From contig MNCI01011044.1 of NCBI GenBank assembly GCA_015680685.1, positions 534,096-598,095 on the forward strand: a stretch of 64,000 nt of DNA, written 5' to 3'. Position numbers and translations under genes: made by a program. Source of the DNA: Gnetum montanum. Taxonomy: Eukaryota > Streptophyta > Gnetopsida > Gnetales > Gnetaceae. This document shows, in pieces, positions 1-11,350 of the stretch. Every line of letters begins with the position of its first letter. The stretch's first letter is position 1. The notes under the pieces were generated by a model, which worked only from the letters and a program-made list of their open reading frames with translations, searched no databases and was not told where the DNA came from.

Positions 1-1800
1 AGAACTTATGAATATTCTAATTTCTAATTATTTAAAAATTTCAAGCAATGAAAATGGACATAATTTTATACAAAATGAATAATTAATAGCATTGACCAAG
101 AATTTGCATTGCATGCACTCTATATGAAAGGAGCGAACTTAGCATAAACTAAATCAATACCAAGTGTTTGTAAACTTAGCATAAATTAAATCAATAGCAA
201 AAAAAAAAAAACAAAAAAGAGAAGTAAGAGATTGGTAGATGACTATATTCTATAGAATCCTATCCATCACTATTTTTCCTTCAATACATTCTAATCCCTA
301 AATAAGGTAGCAACTAACAGATATTACCAAACATACCATTACAAACCCATAGCAATTAGTAAATTTCACCAAAATTATTTCTTAAATCCTATAGTTGCTA
401 TGTACTAAAAAAAACTATAAATGTTTTTATTTTGATTAGAAATTTCAAAAATAATTTGAAATGCTAAGAGGCATGCAGAATTAAACAAAGATGTTAAAGA
501 AGTCTACATATGCAATCTCTTTCAAAAAATTTCATCACATTCAGTTACAGAAAACCATACACTAATAAAATTTTTACAAAAAATCAAAAAATGAATTGAC
601 ATGAACATACCCTACTTGTCATCACTATCTATTGAAAAAATTTCTATTGTAAGCTATCTTTAGTGGCAATGATGATGTCCTTGTCAGTTCACTCTCGTTC
701 TTTATAGTTTAGTAAGGGTAATGTTGCAACAATTGTAATTTATCATTTTTCTAATTGCCCTATTTTTATTTTTACAATTTAAAAATGATGCAAGCTACTA
801 CATCTCACATTTATGTCATAGTTTAATGCCATTTCATGCATCCCACATTAAGTACTACAAACCATAGTCCTATAAGATAATTTTCGGATCATACAACAAG
901 AAACAACATTGCAATTCAATATACAAATGTGTGTGTTGCATGTCATGCTATGAAGCATAGTTAAATTAGATTTTGTAATTAGTAGGAACCCATAATTTCA
1001 CAATTAAATTTCTTTATTATCATAACTAATACATGCAAGTTGCATGTACTAGTACTAATAGAATGGAAGCTTCATGCAAAAACTAGTGGATATAAATGTG
1101 AGTCCCTACTTTCTAGTTTAAACTACACCTTGCATTGAATGATGAAAGGTGTAGTTGGATAGTAGGTTTCAAGTATTAGGAGCTTTCATTGTAGAGCACT
1201 TACTATTGATGGTAGCAGATGCTAGTCTATCATCCTCACAGTTTACAATATATATATATATATATTAAGACAAAATAATAAATCAAAATGTTTTTTAATC
1301 TTTGTATTTCTTATAATTACTATTCAAATTTTCATGAAAATACAAACAAAGAACATAGTAGGCTAGAATTTGTAGCATCTGAGACAAAAGTTATGCACTC
1401 TGCACAATCTAGAATGTAGCTAACATCATAAACTTCTCTTAATCATGTAACCTAGACATTCTACTATTGCAAATTTGAATGTGAGGGGATGAGTTACAAT
1501 TATAACCTTGGCTATCTTCATTACATTTTAAAAATTAAAGTTAAGAAATGTTACATTGTTATACTCAATAATCATAAATTAGATATTCAAATTCAAGTCA
1601 TTGGACCTAAAATGTGTCTCTACCTACTATAAATAGTTTTGTACAACATTTTAGATTAGATAGATTTTGATGTCTATTTTTAGTAGGGTGATCCCAACTT
1701 GACAATATTTTGTTACTTTGAAAATCATTTTCATTTACTAAGAACAAAAACATAGACTAGATCTTCTCCATATATTTTTCAAGTTTAAGAACACTCTCCT
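1..1800. other. Gene-free AT-rich DNA
   Basis: No open frame, transposon domain or clear repeat was recognised here apart from a short AT dinucleotide run near 1.25 kb. The right-hand end borders the C-terminal part of a minus-strand transposase remnant, so part of this stretch could be the 3' flank of that transposon. No terminal inverted repeat could be seen by eye. Confidence 0.5.
1247..1265. repeat. (AT)n microsatellite
   Basis: About nine uninterrupted AT dinucleotides. Confidence 0.85.
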
Positions 1801-1805
1801 TATTT

Positions 1806-3720
1806 ATGGGCATATTCTTTACAAAATTTTTGAATGCCTTTTTTAATTATACTATTTTTTCTATCAAGTTTTCATCTACATTTTCCTCAAATTCTTTGAA
1901 TTTCTCATCTAATTTCTCATGGGAAGATACTATTCTGCTATGCACCACATTGATATTTTATTTCCTACTAGTTGATCTGAATGCCTCTAGTGTCATCTCT
2001 AACTATGATGCCTTTTTACAACTTGGAAGTTCATGAGTCATAAATGAATTTAGCTCAAAAGGGATTGTTAAATCAAAATTATCATCTCTAAAGAAGAACT
2101 TATATGCACTTGTACATACTTTGACTAATATTTGAACTTTCATTGAATGCTTGCAAAAATGATAGAACCTTAACTATCTTTACTCACAGAAAATACTAAA
2201 GGAGAACACCATGGATAACTTGTACCAAGTATCCCATTTTAAAGAATTTTTACTTCACACAAGATATTCATCTTCTTTATCCAATACTTGTTTCCAATCA
2301 TCATCATAGATTTTAATTATCTTTTCCCATGACTTCTATATCCTTTCTATTTATTAGATATCCTATAGCTTTAAGTCTTGCATTGTTTCAATAATATAGT
2401 TGTACCTTTGTCAATGTCCTTATAAGTTAATCAATGCAATGGTATTTCCTATTTTTTATATATCTAATAAATTTTCCTTTTAAAAACCCATGATAGGACT
2501 CCATAGCATTGTTTATATGTTGTTGAGCATGATGAATATCATAATAGGATTTTCCTCCACATCCCGGAGAAATTAACCTTTGATTCCATAGAAAAAACAA
2601 AAAAAATGGAACATAGAATATAAATAAATGAAAACTACAATTGCAACATCAAATAATTATATACTTATGAAATTTATCTCTATTTATATACTAGCTTTTG
2701 AGGTAACTAATGAAGTGAATTTTTGGTTGCTGCTCTTTGATAAACTTGTTAATTTTCACAACTGCATCCATAGGACTTTTGCATTCATTTAAAAATAATT
2801 TTACTTATGCTACCATAGAATTTATCATTATCTAATCTCTATCCTTTGTTACCAAGTTCTTCCTCCATATCTTCCAAACATGCCAAATGCATAGAAAAAT
2901 ATAACAACCATATACATACCTAATTATTTCACATGATATTGCACATTCAATTCTAACATTTTCATGTTTTGAACTAAAATTTAAAATAGAAAAATAAATC
3001 TTAGTATTTTAAATGTTACTAAACAACATTCATTTTAGCGTTTGAATCATCTATCATGAAAGCATTTACTCTAAATTGTGGCTCTTGGGACTTGCATCTT
3101 CTCATCAATTCAAAAAGCAAAGCGATAACATCCCTATCTATAACCATAGAGGAGATCACCCATGCTACAAGAAGTCCATTGTAGAATGAATCAAAAGCCA
3201 TGACTATGTGAAGATAGAATTGTTTATAAAAATATCTTTAATATTAGAAAAATAAGGCGACTATAATAAAAAATATTCTTAATACATGGTTTCTAAAACA
3301 TATCCAAAATATATACTTACTCCATATTTGTTGGTGTTGAAGGTTGAATCCATAGTAAGTATGTTTTTTTAAGATATACCTATCATCTTTTTCAACATCC
3401 ATGACAATTGGAACCTAATGATTCTTGGGATAGACTATTTGATGTTCTTCTCTTAATAGTAAAAGAAAAAAAATCTATGGTGCTTGAGTACCATAATCAT
3501 GTGCTAATTTTATCATGCTCACCTTTTTGTACTCTACTATAACATCTTTGTAAATATTATAAATGTTCCTTTTCAAAAAAAAAATCTCTTTTCCATGATA
3601 GCTTGAATTCTTACCCTTCATTGAATAGATCCTTTAAATATCTCTCATAAATCATATCTATTGGAAAAAACTTTGTTCAATAATAACATTATCTTTTGAT
3701 GTGTCTTAAGGAAAACATGT
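1806..3720 (-). pseudogene. MULE-type transposase remnant with SWIM-like zinc finger
   Basis: Role: transposase of a Mutator-like (MULE) DNA transposon, now dead. Reading the minus strand from right to left, conserved blocks come in the family order. A leader with RNIYNIYKDV is at about 3.6 kb. MDSTFNTNKYG, the first catalytic-region block, is at about 3.34 kb. It is followed by MAFDSFYNGLLVAWVISS and FMIDDSNAKMN (3,019-3,201). LCIWHVWKIWRKNL is at about 2.87 kb, NNAMESYHGFLKGKF at about 2.5 kb, a CKHSMKV block like the end of a SWIM finger near 2.13 kb, and a charged C-terminal tail down to about 1.81 kb. The blocks are separated by AT-rich gaps with splice-like edges, for example GTAAGT after NKYG and ACATAG before MAFDSF, although that junction as written does not keep frame. 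Stops and frameshifts are present. The family call rests on motif pattern and order; host FAR1-like relatives share parts of it. Confidence 0.72.
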
Positions 3721-3764
3721 ATTAACTAAGAATCTATTCTATTTGATATGGTACAAAGCAAGAC

Positions 3765-4500
3765 ATGATAATAAGCTCCCAATGTCTTGACATGATTCAT
3801 TTCTTTATACATAATGCATGCAACATGCTCAGTAGAAGTTGGAGTAAGAATTTCTCCAGTTACATATCAACAAATTACTCATATATGTGGCTACCTTTGG
3901 AAGAAGAACTAAATCAAATATACATATATAGTGAACCTTTGATGAATGAAAATATTACCTTGAATAAGAAGAATAAAGTTTCTGAAACAAGATCCTTTAA
4001 AATCAAAATTTATATAGTTTAAGAAGTTCGTAATTCTGAAAAAGAGGAATCTTGAGAGAGCAAGTGGAAACTATACTTTGATGGTTCATGTAACTTCAAA
4101 GGTGTAGGAGCTAGAGTAGTTCTAGTAAAGGATGATTCCTTAAAAAATTTTAAAGTAATTCATCTAACAATTCCTTCTACTAAAAACAAGGCTAAATATG
4201 AAGCTTTAAGTATTTGAGCCAAAATAGCATTAGAAAAAGGAATCAAGGTAATCATCATGAAAGGGGATTCAAGATTAGTTTGTGAACAAGTTAAGGGAAA
4301 TTATTTAGTCAAAATATTATTCTTGCAATCCTATAAACAACTTGTCTATACAATGCTAGATTAGTTTCATCACTATAAAATAGAATGTATAGGTAGAAAA
4401 GATAATTATATAATAGGTGATTAAGCAAAGGCAGCTTCAACATTGGATGTGAAAAGGATAGAAAACTATGAAGGAGTAGCAATAGAAAATGAACATAAGC
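3765..4500 (+). pseudogene. Protease end plus extra plant-type RNase H domain
   Basis: The first part reads as a protease C-terminus (LSRSW, then NYSYMWLPLEEELNQI). In the usual gypsy protease this corresponds to the ILGRPWL block and the residues after it. From 4,062 a second domain follows with the signature of plant-type (RVT_3-like) RNase H: WKLYFDGS, KYEAL, GDSRLV and NYIIGD followed by AKAAS. All four acidic catalytic positions (D, E, D, D) are still readable, despite several stop codons. This RNase H degrades the RNA strand of the RNA-DNA hybrid during reverse transcription. In Tat/Ogre elements an extra RNase H is known, normally placed after the gypsy RNase H and before integrase; here it precedes RT. 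The spacing to RT and a shared reading frame with the RT N-terminal stretch argue for one original polyprotein. Confidence 0.72.
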
Positions 4501-4610
4501 CATTAATACCAAATAATATAAAGCATTTACAGGTGTTCAAAGTTGATGATCAATTTCTTAGGTTCTTGAGAATTAAGTAGGAATTCAAAACTCAAATCAT
4601 AGTTGAAACA

Positions 4611-6130
4611 ATGTTAAGGTTAAGAAAAATTCCAATCCTAAAAAGGATGATTGATCATGAGGATAATTTTAGCAAAAATTTGCTTACTAGAAAAGATATA
4701 CAAAATCCAAATGATAAATGTTATGAAGTAGTGAATTTTGCGTCTATTGAGATACCAAAGATATTAAACATCATGAAGGATGATAGTTCAATTTTCAAGA
4801 AACATTTGTTATTTCTATTGAAAAATAATTTAAAAAAATTTTCTTAGTCTTATGATAATCTTAGAGATTTTAAACTAGATTTGATGACACATAAAATTTC
4901 TTTAGTAACCAATTGTAAGATAGTTAAGAAGAAAAAAGAAAATTCAATTGATCATATGAACCAACCATGTAAACTGAGATCAAGAAGTTATTATGAGCTC
5001 GAATTATATATCTAGTATAATATTTGACATGGCTTGCTAACCTTATTCTAGTAAAAAAAATGATGATATTAGAATTTTTGTGGATTTTAGAAATTTGAAT
5101 GAAGCCTCTAAAAAAGATAAATACCCACTTCCTAGAATTGATGAAATGTTGATCGAAGTCTCAAGTTGTCAAGTGTATTATTTTATACATGGCTTTCTAG
5201 GCTATACTCAGATTATGATAGATAAGAATGATATATATAAGACAATAGTTATTACAAAGTTGGGAACTTTCACCTACCAAATAATTTCATTTGGATCTTC
5301 AAATGTTAAAGCTACTTTTCAAAGAGCAATGTATTTTGCCTTTAACAGTTGAATAGGAAAGTTCATTGTAGTTTATTTGGGTGACATCACTATCTTTTTT
5401 TAAAGAAAGAAAGATCATATTGGTAATCTCCAACAAGTTTTTAACATATTTTGTGAGTATGGTATTTAATTAAATCCTAAGAAATGTATCTTTCAGGTTA
5501 AAACTAGAAGTTTACTAGGCCATGTGATTTTTCAAGAAGGAATTGCTATAGATAACCCCTAAATTCAAGTAGTACAAAATATCAAGCATCCTACAAGTAA
5601 AATGCATTTTAGATCCTTTTTGGAACGAAAAATTTTATTAAAAAAATTATTCTTGTATTCACTAAAATTATTAACAATGTGATGCATATGCTAAAAAATG
5701 ATATCCTAGTAAGGAAAACACTAGAATTAGAAAAATATCTAGTAGAAATTAGAAAGCCTATTCAAGAAGCTTCATACTTAATAAAACCAAAATTGAAAGA
5801 AGATTTCTAGTTATATGATTTTGCTTCAAATGATTTAGTTGCTTCCTTAACCCAAAAAGATGAAGGACAAGATGAACCAATTGGATTTTTTGGATATCAG
5901 CAAAAACATTTAATTAAATTATTCAAAGTTAGAAAAATAGGCATTTTTAGTCATTAAAGCACTTCATCACTTCAAATATCACTTGGAAGGTTCATTAGTT
6001 CACATTATGCTAATAGGGCTTGTCGTCAAAAAAATTTTAGTCTAAAATGAAATTAGATTGAAAAGAGGGAAGTGAACCATAAAAATTCAAGGCTTTATAT
6101 TTTCATTAAAGATATTCAAAACCATTAAAG
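4611..6130 (+). pseudogene. Gypsy reverse transcriptase and RNase H remnant
   Basis: Copies element RNA into DNA and digests the RNA template. The RT N-terminal stretch contains SYDNLRDF, the counterpart of the family FAWSYEDL block. The fingers and palm follow in another frame, with VDFRNLNEASKKDKYPLPR, GFLGYTQIMI and FGSSNVKATFQRAM. The catalytic YxDD box at about 5.37-5.40 kb reads VYLGD, so one of the two aspartates has become glycine. From 5.77 kb, LYDFASNDLVASLTQKDE and a following ALHHFKYHLEGS match the gypsy RNase H (family pattern: alanine-serine block, then KAL.HF..YL.GS). Stops interrupt every domain. RT motifs are nearest to the Tat/Ogre group in my reading, but no tree could be built. 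Confidence 0.8.
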
Positions 6131-6339
6131 GAATTGGATTAGCCATGTTAATGGCTAGAGAAGATTAAGTATTTGTGCTTAAGACTCATGAAGGAAACTA
6201 GTATGATGAAATTTAAGAATTCCTTAATACACGAAAGGTTCCAAATAGCCTAACTAAAAGTTAGAAGAGATATTTTTTAAAAAAAGATAAATAAATTTTT
6301 GATTAACAATGAAATCTTATATAGAAAGTATTTTTGAGG

Positions 6340-7435
6340 GGTTTTGTTAAAATGTGTTCATAATGATCAAATTAGTCCTATTTGTAAAAAATTCCATGAT
6401 CATTATAATTTATTTTATGAGTCTCCTAAGTCCACCATGCAACATATACTCCACTATAGTTATTACTAGCCTAGTATGTACCAAGATATTACTTTAAGGA
6501 TTTAAAGATGTTACAAATGTTAAATTCATAGACCAAAAATCAAAAAGGCTAGTGCTTCCTTAAAATTCGTAATTGTAGATAGACCATTTCAGCAATGGAG
6601 GTTAAATTTTATTTACACAATTACTCCAAGAACCGGGCATACCTTTATTATCATGGCTACTAATTACTTTACCAAATGGACTAAAGCAAAATCTCTAAGA
6701 AAACTTTTATCATCAAACATAATGAATTTTTTAAAAGAACAAATTCTAAGTTATTTTGATATACATGAAGTTTTGCTATCCAATAATGGACCTACTTTTC
6801 AATTTGAAGAATTTATAACATGAGCATCAAAAAAATCCATCTTTCTATTTTCTTCTTCAAATTATTATCCTCAAGGTAATGGCTTACCTAAATCCACAAA
6901 TAAAAAGCTTATTTCCTACATTAAAATGTTGATGGATGAGAGTCTAGGAAATTAGATTGATTACTTGCAATCTGCATTATGGACTAACTGTATTAAATTT
7001 AAGAATGTTATTGGAACATGAGCTTATAACTTAGTCTATGGTTTACTCGCAAGAGTTATGAACAAGATCGTATGTTTGGCCTCCAATTTTGTGCAAAATT
7101 ATAGTGAAAACATTGATAAAGATAGGAGTTTCATAATCTTATTGATCAAAAGAGAAGCTAAAATGGATAGAGCTAAGGATAATTTATTATAGAATGCTTT
7201 TCAAATCAAAAGGTTGTTCTATAGAAAGGCTTAGAAAAAGATTTTTAAAATCAGTGATCTAGTATTATTATGGAATATGAATAGGCCAATTAAATTTTCA
7301 ACAATATGGCCTAGTCCATTTTAGAGAAAGAAATAATTACTAGAAAACACATACAAGTTGTTCACAATAAGTTGTATGGAATTGTAGTTTTCATATAATG
7401 TTTTACATATAAAAAATTATTTCATGTANAATTTA
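6340..7435 (+). pseudogene. Retrotransposon integrase remnant
   Basis: Would join element cDNA to host DNA. A zinc-binding start is visible (FHDHYNLFYESPKSTMQH, later CYKC). The catalytic core follows: QQWRLNFIYTI, ATNYFTKW, VLLSNNGPTF and YYPQGNGLPKSTNK. In live relatives the three catalytic acids sit in the LDFI-type, SDNG-type and AESTNK-type blocks; here they read N, N and K, all explainable by G-to-A changes. The C-terminal region continues with MDRAKDNLL and SDLVLLWN, the usual post-core stretch, to about 7.43 kb. One ambiguous base (n) lies at about 7,430. Several stops and frameshifts are present. Confidence 0.8.
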
Positions 7436-8390
7436 AAGTCTTAGTTTAAATAGTAAATTTATATTATGTCAAAGTAATCATTATTGGTGATGTGTCCAAA
7501 CTACATAGTGGGAAATTAATTTTAACAACCAAATGGTGGAATTTAAATAAGCCAACTATATAATGATGGAAATTAAATAAGTTTTGGCTAAGTGGGAAAA
7601 TTGGTTGATGGAATCTGTGGGAATTTTAAATTTATCTTACACTATATAAAGAGATGTGAATTTCTTGAAAATACATCAGTTCTCAATTCAACACTTGAGT
7701 GAGAAAAGTAAGTAAACTGTTTAACTATGATGTAGAAAGATTTCTCTTGGAGAGATGGTAGCAAAAATGTCTTTTATTCCATATGTTACAAGATGCTACC
7801 AAGACCATGTCATGAGAGCCTATTCTAAGGCAACTACCTATGGAACATCTAGTAAGAGCCCTTTCTTACTTTGGCTTTTGGATGAGTTTAATTTCCTCAA
7901 TGGTGGTCACTCAATACACTCCAATGTTTGTGGTAGCTTTCATCAATGCACCATTGAAGCTAAATTCCATGGAGAGTTTAATCAAGATGATTCCTAGGGG
8001 AAGCTTTCATGTCTCAAGACATAGAAGCAACTAGTTTAGAAGAATCTCAAAAATCAACATCCAAAGAGTTGGATGATAAAGAGACGAAGATAGTTGTTGA
8101 AGACAAGGGTGAAGACTAGGTTGAAGCTTTAACAAGGAATAAGGAAGAGATAAAAGCCTTCATCATTATCAAAATTGAATATGAGAGGATTCATCATATG
8201 ATAATCCCTAAAAGAGTTACCTTAACTATTCTCTTCCCACCTCTAGAATTGTTTGTATAAGATTTTTTTTGTACAATTTCTTACATTTTATTAGAAGTTT
8301 AATAAAAGTTTTACTCAAGAAATATTTCTATTTTTATATTTAAAAAGAATGTATTTCTAATAAAATTTATGTTTTTTAGCTAATGTGAAA
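7436..8390 (+). other. 3' untranslated region of the Tat-like element
   Basis: Lies between the end of integrase and a polypurine tract. It contains a TATA-like CTATATAAAG near 7,643, two overlapping short open frames around 7.76-8.03 kb that I do not recognise, and an AATAAA-type signal near 8.30 kb. An LTR starting near 7.48 kb is an alternative reading, but the polypurine tract further on favours a long 3' UTR. Confidence 0.4.
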
Positions 8391-8401
8391 AGACAGGGGG
8401 A
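8388..8401 (+). promoter_or_regulatory. Candidate polypurine tract
   Basis: GAAAAGACAGGGGGA is followed directly by TGAAATACTACC. This is the usual layout of a plus-strand priming tract and the TG start of a 3' LTR. It sits about 950 bp after integrase. Confidence 0.55.
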
Positions 8402-11200
8402 TGAAATACTACCATATTCAACCATAGTATAGATCAATTTTTTCTTAAGAGGTAGAATAGGTACTAGTTCTATGTTGCTAAAAACAAAATTAGTCAAAAT
8501 TGTATCTATTAGATGATGGAAGAATGATGATTATTTGGGATTGTAAAATAAGCTTCTGCTATCTATTAGTCATGGTATCTATTAGTCATGGGTTCCAATT
8601 AAAAGTAGTTTTTTTTATCACTCCAACATTGAAATCCTTGAAAAGGAATTTGTTATGCACTAATAAAAATTTCAATCATCACATGCTTGTACAAAAACTC
8701 ATGACCTTCCATAGATAGTAGAAACAACACAAAACTCTAAACCTTAGCACTAAAACAATTATTAACTATTAATCATAATCATATTCTGGATACATAGGCA
8801 AGAAACCAATATAGTAGCTTCCATCTAACTCTACAATTGGGAGGCTTATACATCCTAATTTTTTGATAAAAATAAGCAAAAAAGAAAAGGGGAAATAAGA
8901 ACTAGGTAATAAGTCATTACTCAAAAAAGAGAAAAAAAACAAAAAATAGTTATGAGGGTAGCATGTCCTCCTCTTGCAAATAGAGAGGAACATAGGCAAT
9001 TACTTATGCTAATAAGAATATTAGATGAGAGTAACAAAAAACATTGAAGAATGGTCTATAAATAAATTAACAAATCATGGGGATCATGCTAAATATAAAA
9101 AATAAATAAAATAATAAATAATAGTATCCTACCCATGGAGAGAAGCATGGTTGTTAATGCAATAACATCCATACAAATTTCCTACTCAACATTTCTATGA
9201 GAACATATGGGACTTCCTCATGCATTCTATTGCATGCATAACCTAGATTAGGATCATATAGGTGACAATGTTTCACACTAATTCTACTTGCAGTTCCATG
9301 GTTGCTCGACATGGACTACATTACCTACATAAACTAACATTCTTGCTTCTATGTAGTTCTTGAGATAAGTCCATGCAAAACCTTGCACTAATGCCCTCAA
9401 AAACATCAGTTCTAGATTTCATCGACACTCCTATAGCATTGAACATTCGACCCTCTAGACTTCCCTCATCTACAATCACCATACTAGATGATCATGCTTA
9501 GAACAATGATGACAGAGCTTGGTATGCCTATGCACTGCCTAATTATCCTCAACCCCCACAACATACTAATGAAGGGCACAATGTGGTAGGTCGTAAATCC
9601 TTATTCCAACATCTATCCCAATTGTAGGATGACACATGAGTTGTAAAATTTGCTGATGGACCATGCACCTTTTCTTCATATAGGCATGGCACCACATGTC
9701 ATACATTGGTGTCAATTCCAAGGCCTCAAAAAATAAATGGTAAAGGATTAATTTTATTAATGTTGATGATTGGACTTTAGCATATGTGCCAAAGTCTTAA
9801 AAAAATAAAGTAATAATAACAAGAAGACACTAGTGGTTCTCAATTTGGAAAAGATATAGGAAATGCAGATAGAAAGGAAGAATGAAGATGAAGGTTCAAG
9901 CTCGCACAAAAAGATGAAAGAGCATGATTTATATGATCATGAATTTAACTTCAATATAATTTTTTTAAAAGAAAAGGGAAAGGATTTATGGATATTTTTC
10001 AACTATAGCTTTATTTTCTATGAAAGTTGTAACTTCCTATGGTTAAATAACTAAATATCCATGATATTTGTAACTAAGAAGACATTTGTCAACTTTAGCT
10101 TAAATTTCTAGAAATTTCATATGGAAGATATAACTACTTAAGATTGTTATGAATTAAGCACCTAGATATTCTAAACACCCCTTACTTCTCATCATAATTG
10201 TAACTACCTAGGAATCACTATAAAAAGGGTATCAAAGGTAGACTTAGAGGAGAAGGATTTGGATGGAGCAACTTGAAAGAATATTGAAGATTTCTTGTAA
10301 AGCATGAATTGTTAAAGATGTCAATTTAGCTACTTTGTTTTAATCCTATGATTTCGTTTATTTTCATTTTTTAATTGCTTAGCTAATAGTTTATATAATA
10401 TCATGCTTGGAATTTAATTTTAGGATTTTTCTAGAATGCCTTTATAGCTCTATTTTTGTGCAATATTAGACTTTTATTAAGGTTTAACATATAAGAGCTT
10501 ATGTTGTAGAAAAGCATCTTGAGCAATTTAATAATAATGTCTCATAGAAATTACTTATTTGAATTTAGAAAATCTTTGATATTTTGAGGTGTCTAAAATA
10601 GCTTCTTTATTTATAAAGTTTATTGCCTTAATATTGCAATCTTCAAATCGTCAATTTTTTCTAGAATTTTTGTGGTTTCAAATTCTTCACAAATTTTAAC
10701 TAGCCCAATAGAAGCATGTACTTTGTCACTTAAAAAAAAATTTTGTAGTTAAATAGAGTGTCTTTCACGAAATTGCTTGTTGAGCTTAGAAGGTTTGAAT
10801 AGTTCGTAATAGATAGAATTAGACTAACTTTATTGTGAAGTGTTTTCTCATGTTAATTTATCTTGCTTAAATTTTTAATATATCATACAAATTTGCTTTA
10901 TTTTCTTTTCCCTTTTTAAAGCCTATTGAGTCTCGCTTTACTTCTAATTTTCTTGTAAAACTTTCTATCTTGAGAAAATTAGGATTAGATTAGTAAAATT
11001 GTGATTAAATGTTTTTCTGAAATTTTCTTTGTTACAAGTAATGTACTATAGGAACTATATAGACTAATTGGTTTGACAAAATAGAAACCTTCAAAAACTC
11101 ACAATATTTGACAAAGTTAGCTGAATTTCTTTTATGATATCCAATTATAGCTTTATATGTAACCCAAACATTTCAACATTCACAATAGTAAACACATACT
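8402..11200 (+). other. Possible 3' LTR of the Tat-like element
   Basis: Begins with TG directly after the polypurine tract and holds no coding domain. CTATAAAAAGGG at 10,218-10,229 would serve as a TATA box, with the U3/R border shortly after it. The right edge could not be fixed because there is no second LTR to compare; the value given is only an upper estimate before the tandem array. The short open frames at 8.5-8.7, 8.77-9.0 and 9.86-10.05 kb look non-coding. Confidence 0.35.
10218..10230 (+). promoter_or_regulatory. TATA-box-like element
   Basis: CTATAAAAAGGGT sits in a context typical of a plant LTR promoter. Its position is compatible with the U3/R boundary of the possible LTR starting at 8,402. 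Confidence 0.45.
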
Positions 11201-11350
11201 CATGTTTAGATTGTTTTATAACCACTATGTCTATTTAGAGGTATCTGGGCCTTGGTGTTACTAGATATGAGCAAGCATCTAAACCATGTTTGAAGAACAT
11301 ATTTGCATCTTGTGACTTTGATCACAAGACTGAAGGGGCAAAATGTTGGT

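Larger units (their letters stand above)
3765..7435 (+). mobile_element. Tat-like Ty3/gypsy pol remnant, PR-RNaseH-RT-RH-INT
   Basis: Internal part of an old LTR retrotransposon. Domain order on the plus strand is protease C-terminus (3,765-3,960), an additional RNase H (4,062-4,500), RT (4,840-5,560), gypsy-type RNase H (5,770-6,120) and integrase (6,340-7,430). Gag and the catalytic part of the protease are missing, and the left edge abuts the minus-strand transposase remnant at about 3.72 kb. RT motifs resemble the Tat/Ogre branch. No 5' LTR was found. Many stops and at least one frameshift show that it is inactive. Confidence 0.8.

Noticed and set aside
7636-7660. LTR promoter at the TATA-like site near 7,643
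   Set aside because: A polypurine tract with a TG start lies about 750 bp downstream, so this site is probably within the 3' UTR. Not fully excluded.
8769-8999. Minus-strand frame of 76 codons as a gene
   Set aside because: Low-complexity Phe/Ser/Leu-rich translation inside the probable LTR; no motif.
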